Shown: positions 8,363 through 17,314 of the stretch, piece by piece
Position numbering within the stretch: the stretch's first letter is position 1
Layout: every line of letters starts with the position of its first letter
Origin: Brevibacterium atlanticum
Lineage (GTDB): Bacteria > Actinomycetota > Actinomycetes > Actinomycetales > Brevibacteriaceae
Reading direction: 5' to 3'
NCBI RefSeq assembly: GCF_011617245.1
Contig: NZ_CP050152.1
Span: 3,586,503-3,650,502, forward strand
Length of the DNA stretch: 64,000 bases
Position numbers and translations under genes: made by a program
Notes under the pieces: generated by a model
Told to the model about the DNA's origin: nothing
The model's database searches: none
The model's input: the letters and a program-made list of their open reading frames with translations, nothing else

Positions 8363-9130
8363 ATGGCACGCGAACCCGAGACCGAACTCCCCGCAGAGTT
8401 CTTCGGTCCACTCGACCGCTCCCCCGGAGCCGTGCCGCTCTACGTCCAGATCGCCCGCAAGCTCGAGGCCGCGATCGCAACCGGTTCGCTCGTAGCCGGA
8501 ACCCGGCTCGAGAACGAAGTCGCGATGGCCAAGCGCATCGGCCTGTCCCGCCCGACCGTCAGGCAGGCCATCCAGGACCTCGTCGACAAAGGGCTGCTCG
8601 TGCGCCGACGTGGCATCGGCACCCAGGTCATCCAGCGACCGGTCGCCCGCCCAGTCGATCTCACGAGCCTCTACGAAGACCTCGAGAAGTCAGGCAACCC
8701 ACCCTCGACGGTTGTCCTCTCCCACCGCGTCGAAGCCTCCGACGCCGAGACGGCCGAACGACTCGGTGTCCCCGTCGGCACCCCCAGCCTGCACCTGCGC
8801 CGCCTGCGCCTGGTCGGTTCGACGCCGTTGGCGGTGCTCCACAACGTGCTGCCTGCACCGTTCACCGACATCACCTCCGATGAGCTCGTCAGCACCGGCC
8901 TGTACGAGACGCTGCGTTCACGCGGGGTCGTCTTCTCGATCGCGCAGCAGCGTATCGGCGCGAAGGCCGCCGACGACGCCGAAGCCGAACTGCTCGACAT
9001 CGATCCGGGCTCACCCCTGCTGACGATGAACCGCACGGCCCTCGACCACTCCGGCGACATCGTCGAATGGGGAGACCACTGCTATCGACCCGATCTCTAC
9101 TCCTTCGAGACGACGCTCGTCTCGCGCTGA
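8363..9130 (+). CDS. GntR/HutC-family regulator, probable iol repressor
   Basis: The 255-residue protein has a winged helix-turn-helix (LYVQIARKLEAAIATGSL through LSRPTVRQAIQDLVDKG and RRRGIGTQV, about residues 25-90) and a C-terminal UTRA ligand domain (VDLTSLYEDLEKSG to the end). The ATG at 8363 is chosen because AGGAG precedes it and the DNA-binding domain then begins at the usual distance. It lies between the oxidoreductase/isomerase pair and iolC, and both flanking operons carry paired TGTC(C/A)T(G/A)ACAAAT sites. This makes it the likely local repressor, relieved by an inositol-derived ligand. The ligand is not known. Confidence 0.85.
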   Translation: MAREPETELPAEFFGPLDRSPGAVPLYVQIARKLEAAIATGSLVAGTRLENEVAMAKRIGLSRPTVRQAIQDLVDKGLLVRRRGIGTQVIQRPVARPVDLTSLYEDLEKSGNPPSTVVLSHRVEASDAETAERLGVPVGTPSLHLRRLRLVGSTPLAVLHNVLPAPFTDITSDELVSTGLYETLRSRGVVFSIAQQRIGAKAADDAEAELLDIDPGSPLLTMNRTALDHSGDIVEWGDHCYRPDLYSFETTLVSR

Positions 9131-9240
9131 GCCACCACTCCTCGCCCTCCCCGCCCTATCGAATCCGGTTCGCCCTGCCCTGTCGACCCTGCAGGAAAAT
9201 TTCCGCCGTGAGGGGGTGACGGCGACCACGAACGGTGATA

Positions 9241-9275
9241 ATGTCATGACAAATACTTTGTCCTAACAAATAATC
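9241..9275 (+). promoter_or_regulatory. iol operon promoter overlapped by two operator copies
   Basis: Two operator copies, TGTCATGACA (9242-9251) and TGTCCTAACA (9259-9268), each followed by AAT, are centred 17 bp apart. A promoter with -35 ATGACA (9246-9251), a 17-bp spacer and -10 AATAAT (9269-9274) runs through them. Binding would occlude RNA polymerase. Transcription would enter iolC about 30 bases downstream. Confidence 0.65.
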
Positions 9276-9311
9276 GTCACGGCATCGCCGCCGTAGAGAA
9301 GGATGGCCAGC

Positions 9312-10340
9312 ATGACCTCCTCGCCGACACCGGCTCCTCGCACCGAGCCCGTTCGCACTGAGCCCTTCGACCTCATCACCGTCGGACGCATCGGCGTCGA
9401 CATCTACCCCCTCCAGGACGGAGTCGGCCTCGAGGACGTCGAGACCTTCGGGAAGTACCTCGGCGGCTCGGCCTCGAACGTCGCGGTCGCCGCCGCCCGC
9501 CACGGAGTCGACTCGGCCGTCATCACCGCGACCGGCAACGATCCCTTCGGCCGCTACCTCCATACCGAGCTCACCCGCCTCGGCGTCGACGACCGCTACG
9601 TCGCCACCAGCCCGACGCTCAACACGCCGGTGACGTTCTGTGAGATCTTCCCGCCCGACGACTTCCCCCTCTACTTCTATCGCGAGCCCAAGGCTCCCGA
9701 CCTCGACATCGCCGAGGCGGACCTCGACCTGAGCGCGATCGCCGAGGCCCGCATCTTCTGGGCCACGGTGACCGGGCTGAGCGTCGACCCCAGCCGCAGC
9801 GCGCACCATGCCGCGTGGGCGACCCGCGGACGCGCCGAGCACACCGTCCTCGACCTCGACTACCGCCCCATGTTCTGGGAGTCCCCGGAGATCGCCAGCG
9901 CCGAGGTGGGTCGTGCACTCGAACACGTCACCGTGGCCGTTGGGAACAGGGAAGAATGCGAGATCGCTGTCGGAGAGACCGTCCCCGATCGCGCCGCCGA
10001 CGCCCTGCTCGAACGCGGTGTCGAACTCGCGATCGTCAAGCAGGGCCCGAAGGGAGTGCTGGCGAAGACCGCGGACGACAGGGTCGAAGTCCCGCCGCAC
10101 ACCGTCGAGGTGATCAACGGCCTCGGTGCCGGCGACGGATTCGGGGGCGCACTGTGCCGAGGCCTGCTCGCCGGCTGGGACCTCGAATACCTGCTGCGCT
10201 TCGCCAACGTCGCCGGAGCCATCGTCGCCACCCGCCGCGAATGCTCGACCGCGATGCCGAGCACCGACGAGGTCACCGCAGTGATCGGCGAACCGACCCC
10301 CCGCACCCCGACGCTCACCACCTCCGCGAAGGACGCCTGA
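9312..10340 (+). CDS. iolC: 5-dehydro-2-deoxygluconokinase (PfkB family)
   Basis: The 342-residue PfkB/ribokinase-family protein has the glycine-rich substrate lid (GGSASNVAVAAARHG) and the C-terminal ATP/anion-hole motif NGLGAGDGFGGAL with catalytic Asp at about 275. It should phosphorylate 2-deoxy-5-keto-gluconate in inositol breakdown. The ATG at 9312 is preferred because AAGGA lies 8 bases upstream; an in-frame ATG at 9303 abuts the same purines. It is the first gene of an operon whose members overlap by one to four bases (TGATG with the next gene). The upstream operators place it under the GntR regulator. Confidence 0.9.
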   Translation: MTSSPTPAPRTEPVRTEPFDLITVGRIGVDIYPLQDGVGLEDVETFGKYLGGSASNVAVAAARHGVDSAVITATGNDPFGRYLHTELTRLGVDDRYVATSPTLNTPVTFCEIFPPDDFPLYFYREPKAPDLDIAEADLDLSAIAEARIFWATVTGLSVDPSRSAHHAAWATRGRAEHTVLDLDYRPMFWESPEIASAEVGRALEHVTVAVGNREECEIAVGETVPDRAADALLERGVELAIVKQGPKGVLAKTADDRVEVPPHTVEVINGLGAGDGFGGALCRGLLAGWDLEYLLRFANVAGAIVATRRECSTAMPSTDEVTAVIGEPTPRTPTLTTSAKDA

Positions 10341-11251
10341 TGACGATCTCCCTGCCCTCCTCCGACGCGTTCACCCGCCTGCGCGACCTGCGCTTCGACG
10401 ATCCGAATGCCATCCCCGCGGCCTGGGCCGCCCGTTCCCGACGCCCCATCGGCGGCGCCGACTCACGGCTCTTCATCGTCGCCGCCGACCATCCGGCACG
10501 CGGGGCGAACAAGGTCGGCGACGATCCGTTGGCGATGGCTGACCGGGAAGACCTCCTCACCCGCCTGGCCACGGCGCTGCAGCACCCCGGAGTCGACGGA
10601 GTGCTCGCCAGCCCGGACATCCTCGACGATCTCGTCGTCCTCGGCTGCCTCGAGGACAAACTCGCCGTCGGCTCGATGAACCGCGGCGGACTCGCCGGCT
10701 CCTCCTTCGAGATCGACGACCGCTTCACCGGCCACACCGCAGCCGGGATGGCCCGCGACGGCATCGACCTCGCGAAGACTCTCCTGCGCGTCTGCCTCGA
10801 CGACCCGGCGACCGCCTCGGCGCTGGCCGCGAACGCCCAGGCCGTCAACGACTGCCGGGCCGCCGACATCCCAGTCATGCTCGAACCCTTCATGAGCGAA
10901 TGGAACGGCGGGAAGGTCCGCAACATCCTCACCCCCGAAGCCGTCATCGCCTCGATCGGCGTCGCCCAGGCGCTGGGGACCTCGTCCTCGCACACGTGGC
11001 TGAAGATCCCCGTCGTCGACGATATGGAACGGGTGCTCGCGGCGACCACGCTGCCTACCCTGCTGCTCGGCGGCGAGCGTTCGGACGATCCGGAGGCGAC
11101 GTTCCGCAGCTGGGAGCACGCGCTGTCCCTGCCCGGTGTCCGCGGCCTCGTCATCGGCCGGTCCATCGTCTACCCTGCCGACGGAGACGTCTCGGCCTCG
11201 GTCGATCGAGCGGCAGGACTCGTCCACGGAGCAGAGAGGGCACACGCATGA
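10340..11251 (+). CDS. IolJ-type / Cgl0158-family aldolase (deoxy-phosphogluconate aldolase)
   Basis: The 303-residue protein matches the class I aldolase-like family found in actinobacterial iol clusters between iolC and iolB (Cgl0158 type). It contains RLFIVAADHPARG, GVLASPDILDDLV, VNDCRAADIPVMLEPFMSEW and a Lys-containing strand SSSHTWLKIPVV that could form the Schiff base. Its position directly after the kinase fits cleavage of 2-deoxy-5-keto-6-phosphogluconate to dihydroxyacetone phosphate and malonate semialdehyde. Start and stop overlap with both neighbours (TGATG with iolC, ATGA with iolB). The reaction is inferred from family and context. Confidence 0.8.
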   Translation: MTISLPSSDAFTRLRDLRFDDPNAIPAAWAARSRRPIGGADSRLFIVAADHPARGANKVGDDPLAMADREDLLTRLATALQHPGVDGVLASPDILDDLVVLGCLEDKLAVGSMNRGGLAGSSFEIDDRFTGHTAAGMARDGIDLAKTLLRVCLDDPATASALAANAQAVNDCRAADIPVMLEPFMSEWNGGKVRNILTPEAVIASIGVAQALGTSSSHTWLKIPVVDDMERVLAATTLPTLLLGGERSDDPEATFRSWEHALSLPGVRGLVIGRSIVYPADGDVSASVDRAAGLVHGAERAHA

Positions 11252-12162
11252 CCAACGAATGGTTCCACCCGCGCGGCAGCCTCGCCCGCGACGGCTTCGA
11301 ATCCGTCGTCGATGCGACGATCCGCGGCTGGGAGCACACCGGTCTGCGGGTCCTCGACCTCGGACAGCAGACCGGCCCCGTCACGGTCCCCGCCGCCGAG
11401 CTCGAACGTGTGCTCGTCCCCCTGAGCGGGCAGACATTCACCGTCGAGTACACCCTGGCCGACGGCACCGGCGGCAGCCAGGTGCTGACCGGTCGGACCT
11501 CGGTCTTCCACGGCCCCGCCGACTGCCTCTACCTGCCCACCGGCACCGCACTCACCGTGTCCGGTGACGGTCGGATCGCCGTCGCCGAGGCGCCCACCAC
11601 CGAGACCCGGCCCGTGCAGTTCCTGCCCGCCGCCGAGGTCCCCGTGGAACTGCGCGGAGCAGGACGCTCGAGCCGGCAGGTCCACAACTTCGCGACCCCG
11701 GCCGGACTCGACTGCGTGAAGATCATCGCGTGCGAGGTGATCACGCCCGCCGAGAACTGGTCGTCCTATCCCCCGCACAAGCACGACGAGGCGGTCGCCG
11801 GATCCGAGTCGCGGCTCGAGGAGATCTACTACTTCGAGACCGCCGTCTCCCGCGGCCTCACGGCTCCGGACGCCGCCGATCCGATCGCTCTGTTCTCGAC
11901 GTACTCGTCTCCTGCTGGGGCGATCGAGACCTCGGCCATCGTGCGCACCGGCGACGTCGCCCTCGTCCCGTACGGGTATCACGGGCCGCTCGCCGCGGCC
12001 CCGGGATACGACAACTACTACCTCAACGTCATGGCCGGACCCGACCCCGAGCGCGTGTGGCTGATCAGCGATGACCCAGCGCACGGCTGGGTGAGGGCCC
12101 AATGGGAGGAGCAGGAGTTCGACCACCGCCTGCCCTACACCGCCGAAGGAGATCTGACATGA
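11248..12162 (+). CDS. iolB: 5-deoxy-glucuronate isomerase
   Basis: The 304-residue protein is a full IolB with two cupin halves. It starts near WFHPRGSLARDGF and holds the metal-site cluster in SYPPHKHDEA, followed by EEIYYFE, the block VALVPYGYHGP and YDNYYLNVMAGP. It converts 5-deoxy-glucuronate to 2-deoxy-5-keto-gluconate. The ATG overlaps the preceding stop (ATGA) and its own stop overlaps iolD in the same way, so iolC to iolD is one tightly coupled unit. Confidence 0.92.
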   Translation: MTNEWFHPRGSLARDGFESVVDATIRGWEHTGLRVLDLGQQTGPVTVPAAELERVLVPLSGQTFTVEYTLADGTGGSQVLTGRTSVFHGPADCLYLPTGTALTVSGDGRIAVAEAPTTETRPVQFLPAAEVPVELRGAGRSSRQVHNFATPAGLDCVKIIACEVITPAENWSSYPPHKHDEAVAGSESRLEEIYYFETAVSRGLTAPDAADPIALFSTYSSPAGAIETSAIVRTGDVALVPYGYHGPLAAAPGYDNYYLNVMAGPDPERVWLISDDPAHGWVRAQWEEQEFDHRLPYTAEGDLT

Positions 12163-14063
12163 GCACGACGATGACGGTCGCCCAGGCGCTGGTGACCTTC
12201 CTGTCCCGCCAGTACACCGTCGACGGCGACATCCGGCAGCGGACAATCGCCGGGACCTTCGGGATCTTCGGCCACGGTAATGTCGCCGGCATCGGGCAGG
12301 CCCTGCGCCAGCTCAGCCGGGACGAACCGGGAGCCATGCCCTACCACCAGGCCCGCAACGAACAGGCCATGGTCCACCAGTCCGTCGGATACGCACGGAT
12401 GAACCGCCGCCTCTCGACCTTCGCCTCGGCGGCCTCCGTCGGTCCAGGAGCGGCGAACCTGCTCACCGGAGCGGCCCTGGCCACGGCGAACCGACTGCCC
12501 GCTCTGCTCCTGCCCTCTGACACCTTCGCCACCCGGGTCGCCGACCCGGTCCTCCAGCAGCTCGAACACCCGCACGACACATCCCTGCAGGTCACCGACG
12601 CGTTCCGGCCGATGTCACGGTTCTTCGACCGCGTCGACCGGCCCGAACAGCTCTTCTCGATCGCTCTCGCCGCCATGCGCGTACTCACCGACCCGGCCGA
12701 AACCGGTGCCGTGACCATCGCGCTGCCCGAGGACGTCCAAGCCGAGACTCTCGAAGTGCCCGACGAATTCCTCGTCGAACGTGACTGGCACCTGCGTCGG
12801 CCGCTGCCCGAGACCGGTCCCCTCGACCGTGCGGTGGCAGCGATCCGGGAGGCACAGACTCCGCTGATCGTCGCCGGCGGCGGTGTCCTCTATTCTCGCG
12901 CAGAAAAGGAACTCCGCGCCTTCGCCGAAGCGACGGGCATCCCCGTGGCCACGACGCAGGCCGGCGGCGGCACCCTCGACTGGGATCACCCGCTCAACCT
13001 CGGCGGGATCGGGGCGACCGGATCGACCGCGGCCAACCGGATCGCGGCCGAGGCGGATCTCATCATCGGCGTCGGCACCCGCTACAGCGACTTCACGACC
13101 GCCAGCCGCACGGTCTTCGCCCACCCCGAGGTCCGCTTCGTCAACCTCAACGTCGCCCCCTTCGACGCGTTCAAGCACGGCAGCCAGCTGCCTCTCATCG
13201 CCGATGCGAGGGAGGGGATCACCGCGCTGACCGACCGCCTCGGCGATCATCATGTCAGCTCCGAGCTCACCGCCAGGGTCGAGACCGAGCGCAGGGACTG
13301 GATCTCCGTCGTCGATGCGGCCACGGCCCCCACCGCGGCCGAACTGCCCGGACAGGCCGAGGTCATCGGCGCGGTCAACACCGCCGCCGGCCCATCCGAC
13401 GTCGTGATCCAAGCCGCCGGTTCCCTGCCCGGGGATCTGCAGAAGCTCTGGCGCACCCGCGATGCGCTCGGTTACCACGTCGAATACGCGTTCTCGTGCA
13501 TGGGCTACGAGATCGCCGGCGGACTCGGTGTCCGCCGCGCCATCGACGCCGCCGGTGAGGATCGGGAGGCCATCGTCATGGTCGGCGACGGCTCCTACCT
13601 CATGCTCCACACCGAACTCGTCACCGCCGTCGCCGAGGGCCTCAAGCTCATCGTCGTACTCATCCAGAACCACGGCTACGCCTCGATCGGCCACCTCTCC
13701 GAGACCGTCGGGGCACCCCGTTTCGGCACCTGGTACCGCCGCTACGACGCCGAGGCGCCCGATTTCCGCACCGACGAAGTCCTCCCCGTCGACCTCGCTG
13801 CGAACGCCCGGTCCTACGGCATCGACGTCGTCGAGATCACGCCGGGACCGGACGCGAGCACCCGGCTGGCAGACGCGGTCAGGGCGGCCAAAGCGTCACC
13901 GACCTCGACTCTCATCCACGTCGATTCCGATCCGCTCGACTACGCCCCCGACGGCGAAGGCTGGTGGGACGTCCCCGTCGCCGAGGTGTCGACGACCGAG
14001 GACACTCAAGCGGCCCGCGCCCAATACGAGACCGAACGGAAGCGGCAGCGACCGCTGCTGTGA
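12159..14063 (+). CDS. iolD: 3D-(3,5/4)-trihydroxycyclohexane-1,2-dione acylhydrolase
   Basis: This 634-residue ThDP enzyme is the canonical IolD of the window. The activating Glu68 lies in QARNEQAMVH, and the C-terminal ThDP motif reads GDGSYLML with the closing Asn in LIQNHGYASIGHL. The end (GWWDVPVAEVS ... RAQYETERKRQR) is typical of IolD. It opens the ring of the cyclic diketone made by IolE. The start ATG overlaps the iolB stop. A divergent paralogue is encoded at 303-2237 under different control. Confidence 0.93.
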   Translation: MSTTMTVAQALVTFLSRQYTVDGDIRQRTIAGTFGIFGHGNVAGIGQALRQLSRDEPGAMPYHQARNEQAMVHQSVGYARMNRRLSTFASAASVGPGAANLLTGAALATANRLPALLLPSDTFATRVADPVLQQLEHPHDTSLQVTDAFRPMSRFFDRVDRPEQLFSIALAAMRVLTDPAETGAVTIALPEDVQAETLEVPDEFLVERDWHLRRPLPETGPLDRAVAAIREAQTPLIVAGGGVLYSRAEKELRAFAEATGIPVATTQAGGGTLDWDHPLNLGGIGATGSTAANRIAAEADLIIGVGTRYSDFTTASRTVFAHPEVRFVNLNVAPFDAFKHGSQLPLIADAREGITALTDRLGDHHVSSELTARVETERRDWISVVDAATAPTAAELPGQAEVIGAVNTAAGPSDVVIQAAGSLPGDLQKLWRTRDALGYHVEYAFSCMGYEIAGGLGVRRAIDAAGEDREAIVMVGDGSYLMLHTELVTAVAEGLKLIVVLIQNHGYASIGHLSETVGAPRFGTWYRRYDAEAPDFRTDEVLPVDLAANARSYGIDVVEITPGPDASTRLADAVRAAKASPTSTLIHVDSDPLDYAPDGEGWWDVPVAEVSTTEDTQAARAQYETERKRQRPLL

Positions 14064-14113
14064 AGCACCGCGCTGCGCCAGCCCGAACACCGACCGTTCC
14101 CGAAGGACAACCC

Positions 14114-15082
14114 ATGACAACGACAACGCCGTCATCCACCACCGAGACCACCGCTGCAGGTCGGTCCGCTTCCCCCCGCACCCTGCGCATCGGCACCGCT
14201 CCCGACTCGTGGGGCGTGTGGTTCCCCGACCATCCGGGACAGGTGCCCTGGCAGCGCTTCCTCGACGAGGTGGTCGCGGCCGGCTACACCTGGATCGAAC
14301 TCGGCCCCTACGGCTACCTGCCCACCGATGCGGCCCGGCTGCGCGAGGAGCTCGACTCCCGCGGCCTCAAGCTCTCCGGCGGGACCGTCTTCACCGGATT
14401 CCACAAGACCGACGACCAATGGTCACGCGCGTGGTCACAGGTCGAGAAGATCGCGAAGCTCACAGCTGAGCTCGGCGGTGAGCACATCGTCGTCATCCCC
14501 GACCTGTGGCGCTCCGATGCCACGAGTGAGATCCTCGAACCGCGCACCCTCGACGCCGAGGCCTGGTCGCGTCTGGCCGTCGGCCACGACCGCCTCGGCA
14601 AGGCGCTGGAGGAGGAGTACGGACTCCACCAGCAGTTCCACTCCCACGCGGACTCCCACGTCGGCACCCACTCCGAGGTCGAACGGTTCCTCGAACTCAC
14701 CGACGAGGCATATACGAACCTCTGCCTCGACACCGGCCACTTCTCCTACTACGGCGGGGACAACCTCAAGCTCATCGAGGACCACCCCTCGCGGATCGGC
14801 TACCTCCACCTCAAGCAGGTCGACCCCGTGAAGATCTTCGACGTCCTCAAGTCCGACACCCCCTTCGCCGAGGCGGTCGCCGAGGGGATCATGGTCGAAC
14901 CCGATCAGGGGATCCCACCGCTCGACCCGATCATCGAGGCCGTCGCAGCCCTCGACGAGGACACCTTCGCGATCGTCGAACAGGACATGTTCGGCTGCAG
15001 CGTCGATGCACCCTATCCCATCGCCGAGCGCACCCTGGCGACGATCCTGGGCTCGACCGCCTCGGCGACGACCGACCGCTGA
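14114..15082 (+). CDS. iolE: 2-keto-myo-inositol dehydratase
   Basis: The 322-residue TIM-barrel protein has the IolE signature near its N terminus (RIGTAPDSWGVWFP) and the later blocks LGPYGYLPTD, QFHSHADSHVG, LDTGHFSYYGGD and YLHLKQVDP that supply metal and substrate ligands. It removes water from 2-keto-myo-inositol to give the diketone used by IolD. About 20 low-complexity Ser/Thr residues precede the fold. It follows iolD after a 50-base gap with GAAGGACA upstream of the ATG. Confidence 0.88.
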   Translation: MTTTTPSSTTETTAAGRSASPRTLRIGTAPDSWGVWFPDHPGQVPWQRFLDEVVAAGYTWIELGPYGYLPTDAARLREELDSRGLKLSGGTVFTGFHKTDDQWSRAWSQVEKIAKLTAELGGEHIVVIPDLWRSDATSEILEPRTLDAEAWSRLAVGHDRLGKALEEEYGLHQQFHSHADSHVGTHSEVERFLELTDEAYTNLCLDTGHFSYYGGDNLKLIEDHPSRIGYLHLKQVDPVKIFDVLKSDTPFAEAVAEGIMVEPDQGIPPLDPIIEAVAALDEDTFAIVEQDMFGCSVDAPYPIAERTLATILGSTASATTDR

Positions 15083-15167
15083 CCATCTACTGCCGACCTT
15101 CACCGTTCACGCAACCGGCGGAGCCCCGCAGAAAGCGGGCACCACAGATCAGACATCAGGAGAGACA

Positions 15168-16196
15168 ATGACCGAATCGGACCTGACCCGGGACTTCAGG
15201 GTCGGCGTCGTCGGCGCCGGCATGATGGGCGCCGACCACATCAAGCGGATCACCTCGACGATCAGCGGGGCCCGCGTCACCGCCATCGTCGACCCCGACG
15301 AAACCCGCGTGGCCGCAGCCCTGGAGAACGCTCCCGGTGCCATCGGATACTCGCGGATCGAAGATGCCCTTGAGGCCGATGCCGTCGACGGTGTGCTCAT
15401 CGCCACTCCCGGATTCCTCCACGAGGCGGTGCTCCTGCCGAGTCTCGCGGCCGGGCTGCCGATCCTCTGCGAGAAGCCCCTGACGCCGGATCCGGAGTCC
15501 TCGTGGCGGATCCTCGAGGCCGAACAGGCCACAGGGAGGCACCTCATCCAGGTCGGTTTCATGCGCCGCTTCGACCCCGAATACCGGCAGCTGCGCGAAC
15601 TCGTCGAGACCGAGCAGGCCGGTGAGCTCCTCATGCTCCGCTGCGCCCACCGCAATCCGGCGGTCCCGGAGAGCTATGTGCAGGAGATGCTCATCACCGA
15701 CTCCGTCGTCCACGAATTCGATGTCGTTCCCTGGCTGGCCGGCTCTCCCATCGTCTCACTCGAGGTCAAGCACGCCCGCCGCAACCGGCTGACCCCCGAA
15801 CGCCTGAAAGAGCCGATCCTCGTGCTCATGGAGCTCGAGAACGGAACACTCGTCGACCTCGAGATGAACGTGAGCATCCAGTTCGGCTACCAGGTGACCA
15901 CCGAGGCGGTCTTCGACTCCGGCATCGCGAGGATCGGTGAGGCGCACGGCCTGCAGCTGTGGCATCAGGGTCGTTCTGGTCTGGCCGAACACGCCGACTT
16001 CACCACTCGCTTCGCCGCAGCCTATGACAATCAGGTGCAGGCCTGGGTAGATGCGGCTCGCCAGGGCACCATTGCCGGACCGTCAGCGTGGGACGGGTAC
16101 AAGGTGGCCGTCGCGTGCCAGGAAGGTGTCGCCTCGCTGCTCGACGGCAGGCCCCGCACTCTCGATATTCCGGACACCCCCGAGTTCTACCGCTGA
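15168..16196 (+). CDS. iolG: Inositol 2-dehydrogenase
   Basis: The 342-residue Gfo/Idh/MocA protein has the NAD-binding motif GVVGAGMMGADH, the catalytic Lys103 in CEKPL and the IolG-like active-site helix TDSVVHEFDVVPWL. Its length and this helix match myo-inositol 2-dehydrogenase better than the longer homologue at 6018-7202. It catalyses the first oxidation step. An AGGAG precedes the ATG. The 85-base gap after iolE has no clear promoter, so it is probably part of the long operon. Confidence 0.85.
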   Translation: MTESDLTRDFRVGVVGAGMMGADHIKRITSTISGARVTAIVDPDETRVAAALENAPGAIGYSRIEDALEADAVDGVLIATPGFLHEAVLLPSLAAGLPILCEKPLTPDPESSWRILEAEQATGRHLIQVGFMRRFDPEYRQLRELVETEQAGELLMLRCAHRNPAVPESYVQEMLITDSVVHEFDVVPWLAGSPIVSLEVKHARRNRLTPERLKEPILVLMELENGTLVDLEMNVSIQFGYQVTTEAVFDSGIARIGEAHGLQLWHQGRSGLAEHADFTTRFAAAYDNQVQAWVDAARQGTIAGPSAWDGYKVAVACQEGVASLLDGRPRTLDIPDTPEFYR

Positions 16197-16228
16197 CCGA
16201 CCGCATCACTGGAGCACTTGGAGCAGAC

Positions 16229-17113
16229 ATGAAGATCGCCTACGACCCCACCCCGCTGCATCACACGCATCGGCTGCTCGACTTCGCCGCGGCCACCGCG
16301 GACCTCGGATACGAGCACATGCAGCTGACCCCACACCCGGACTTCGCCACACACTTTCGGTACCCGAAGATGGACCGTGACCTCATCCGGCGCTTCGCCA
16401 GCAGCGTCGAGACCGCCGGCATCACTGTGCCCGCTCTTCTCCCCGTCCAGCGGATCGCGTGGCCCGACGAGGCCAAACGGGTCGCAGCGGTGAAGAACTT
16501 CCGCCGGGTCATCGAAATCGCCGTCGACCTCGGTGTGGGCACGATCAATACCGAGTTCAGCGGCCGGCCCAAGGCTTTCGAGGAATCCGAGGAGTCCTTC
16601 TACCGGTCGATGGACGAACTGCTGCCGATCATCGAGTCAGAGGGCCTGAAGCTCAACTTCGATCCCCATCCCGACGACTTCGTCGAGGACGGCCACGAGG
16701 CCTGGCGGGTGCTGCGCGGTCTCGATTCCGACGCCATCGGATTCGTCTGGGTCGCCCCGCACACCTTCCACTACGGCGACTGTCTCGCGACCCTGTTGCC
16801 GGAGCTCGGCGAGCGCCTGCGCGCCGTCTACATCTCCGATGCCTTCGATCACCGAGCCTCACACGGACTGCGGTACATCGCGAACCCACCGACCACCTCG
16901 GCGCGGGTGCACCAGCACCTCAAAGTAGGCGACGGAGACGTCGACTTCGACGCCCTCTTCACGGCACTCAACGAGCACGGCTTCCTCGACCGCGAGGACG
17001 CCCTCATCGTCTCCAACGTGTTCGGGGAGAACGAGAACAACGAGGCCGTCAGCCGCTTCCAGAAGCAGCGGATCGACGAACTCGTCAGCAAGCAGGGAGG
17101 TCGGACCGGCTGA
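16229..17113 (+). CDS. IolH-like sugar phosphate isomerase/epimerase
   Basis: The 294-residue TIM-barrel protein belongs to the xylose-isomerase-like superfamily, with likely metal ligands in INTEFSGRP, LNFDPHPDDF, WVAPHTFHYG and LKVGDGDVDF. It resembles IolH or other inositol-cluster isomerases of unproven reaction. GGAGCAGAC precedes the ATG. It closes the enzyme part of the operon before the transporter. An epimerase role converting inositol isomers is plausible but unproven. Confidence 0.75.
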   Translation: MKIAYDPTPLHHTHRLLDFAAATADLGYEHMQLTPHPDFATHFRYPKMDRDLIRRFASSVETAGITVPALLPVQRIAWPDEAKRVAAVKNFRRVIEIAVDLGVGTINTEFSGRPKAFEESEESFYRSMDELLPIIESEGLKLNFDPHPDDFVEDGHEAWRVLRGLDSDAIGFVWVAPHTFHYGDCLATLLPELGERLRAVYISDAFDHRASHGLRYIANPPTTSARVHQHLKVGDGDVDFDALFTALNEHGFLDREDALIVSNVFGENENNEAVSRFQKQRIDELVSKQGGRTG

Positions 17114-17314
17114 GAAATCGCATCGCCGCGCGGCCTCGCACCAGCGGGCCTGCGCTGATCCACTGAACGAACCACGCAAGTGCACCACCTGCACCAATAC
17201 TGAATAGCCGTCCTCAACCACACCGCCGACAGGCGGTGGGGCGCCCCTGCCGCGCCTCATCGGCGCGCAGGAGTGACTAACAATTTGAGAATCATTCAAA
17301 GGAGAGTGAACGCC

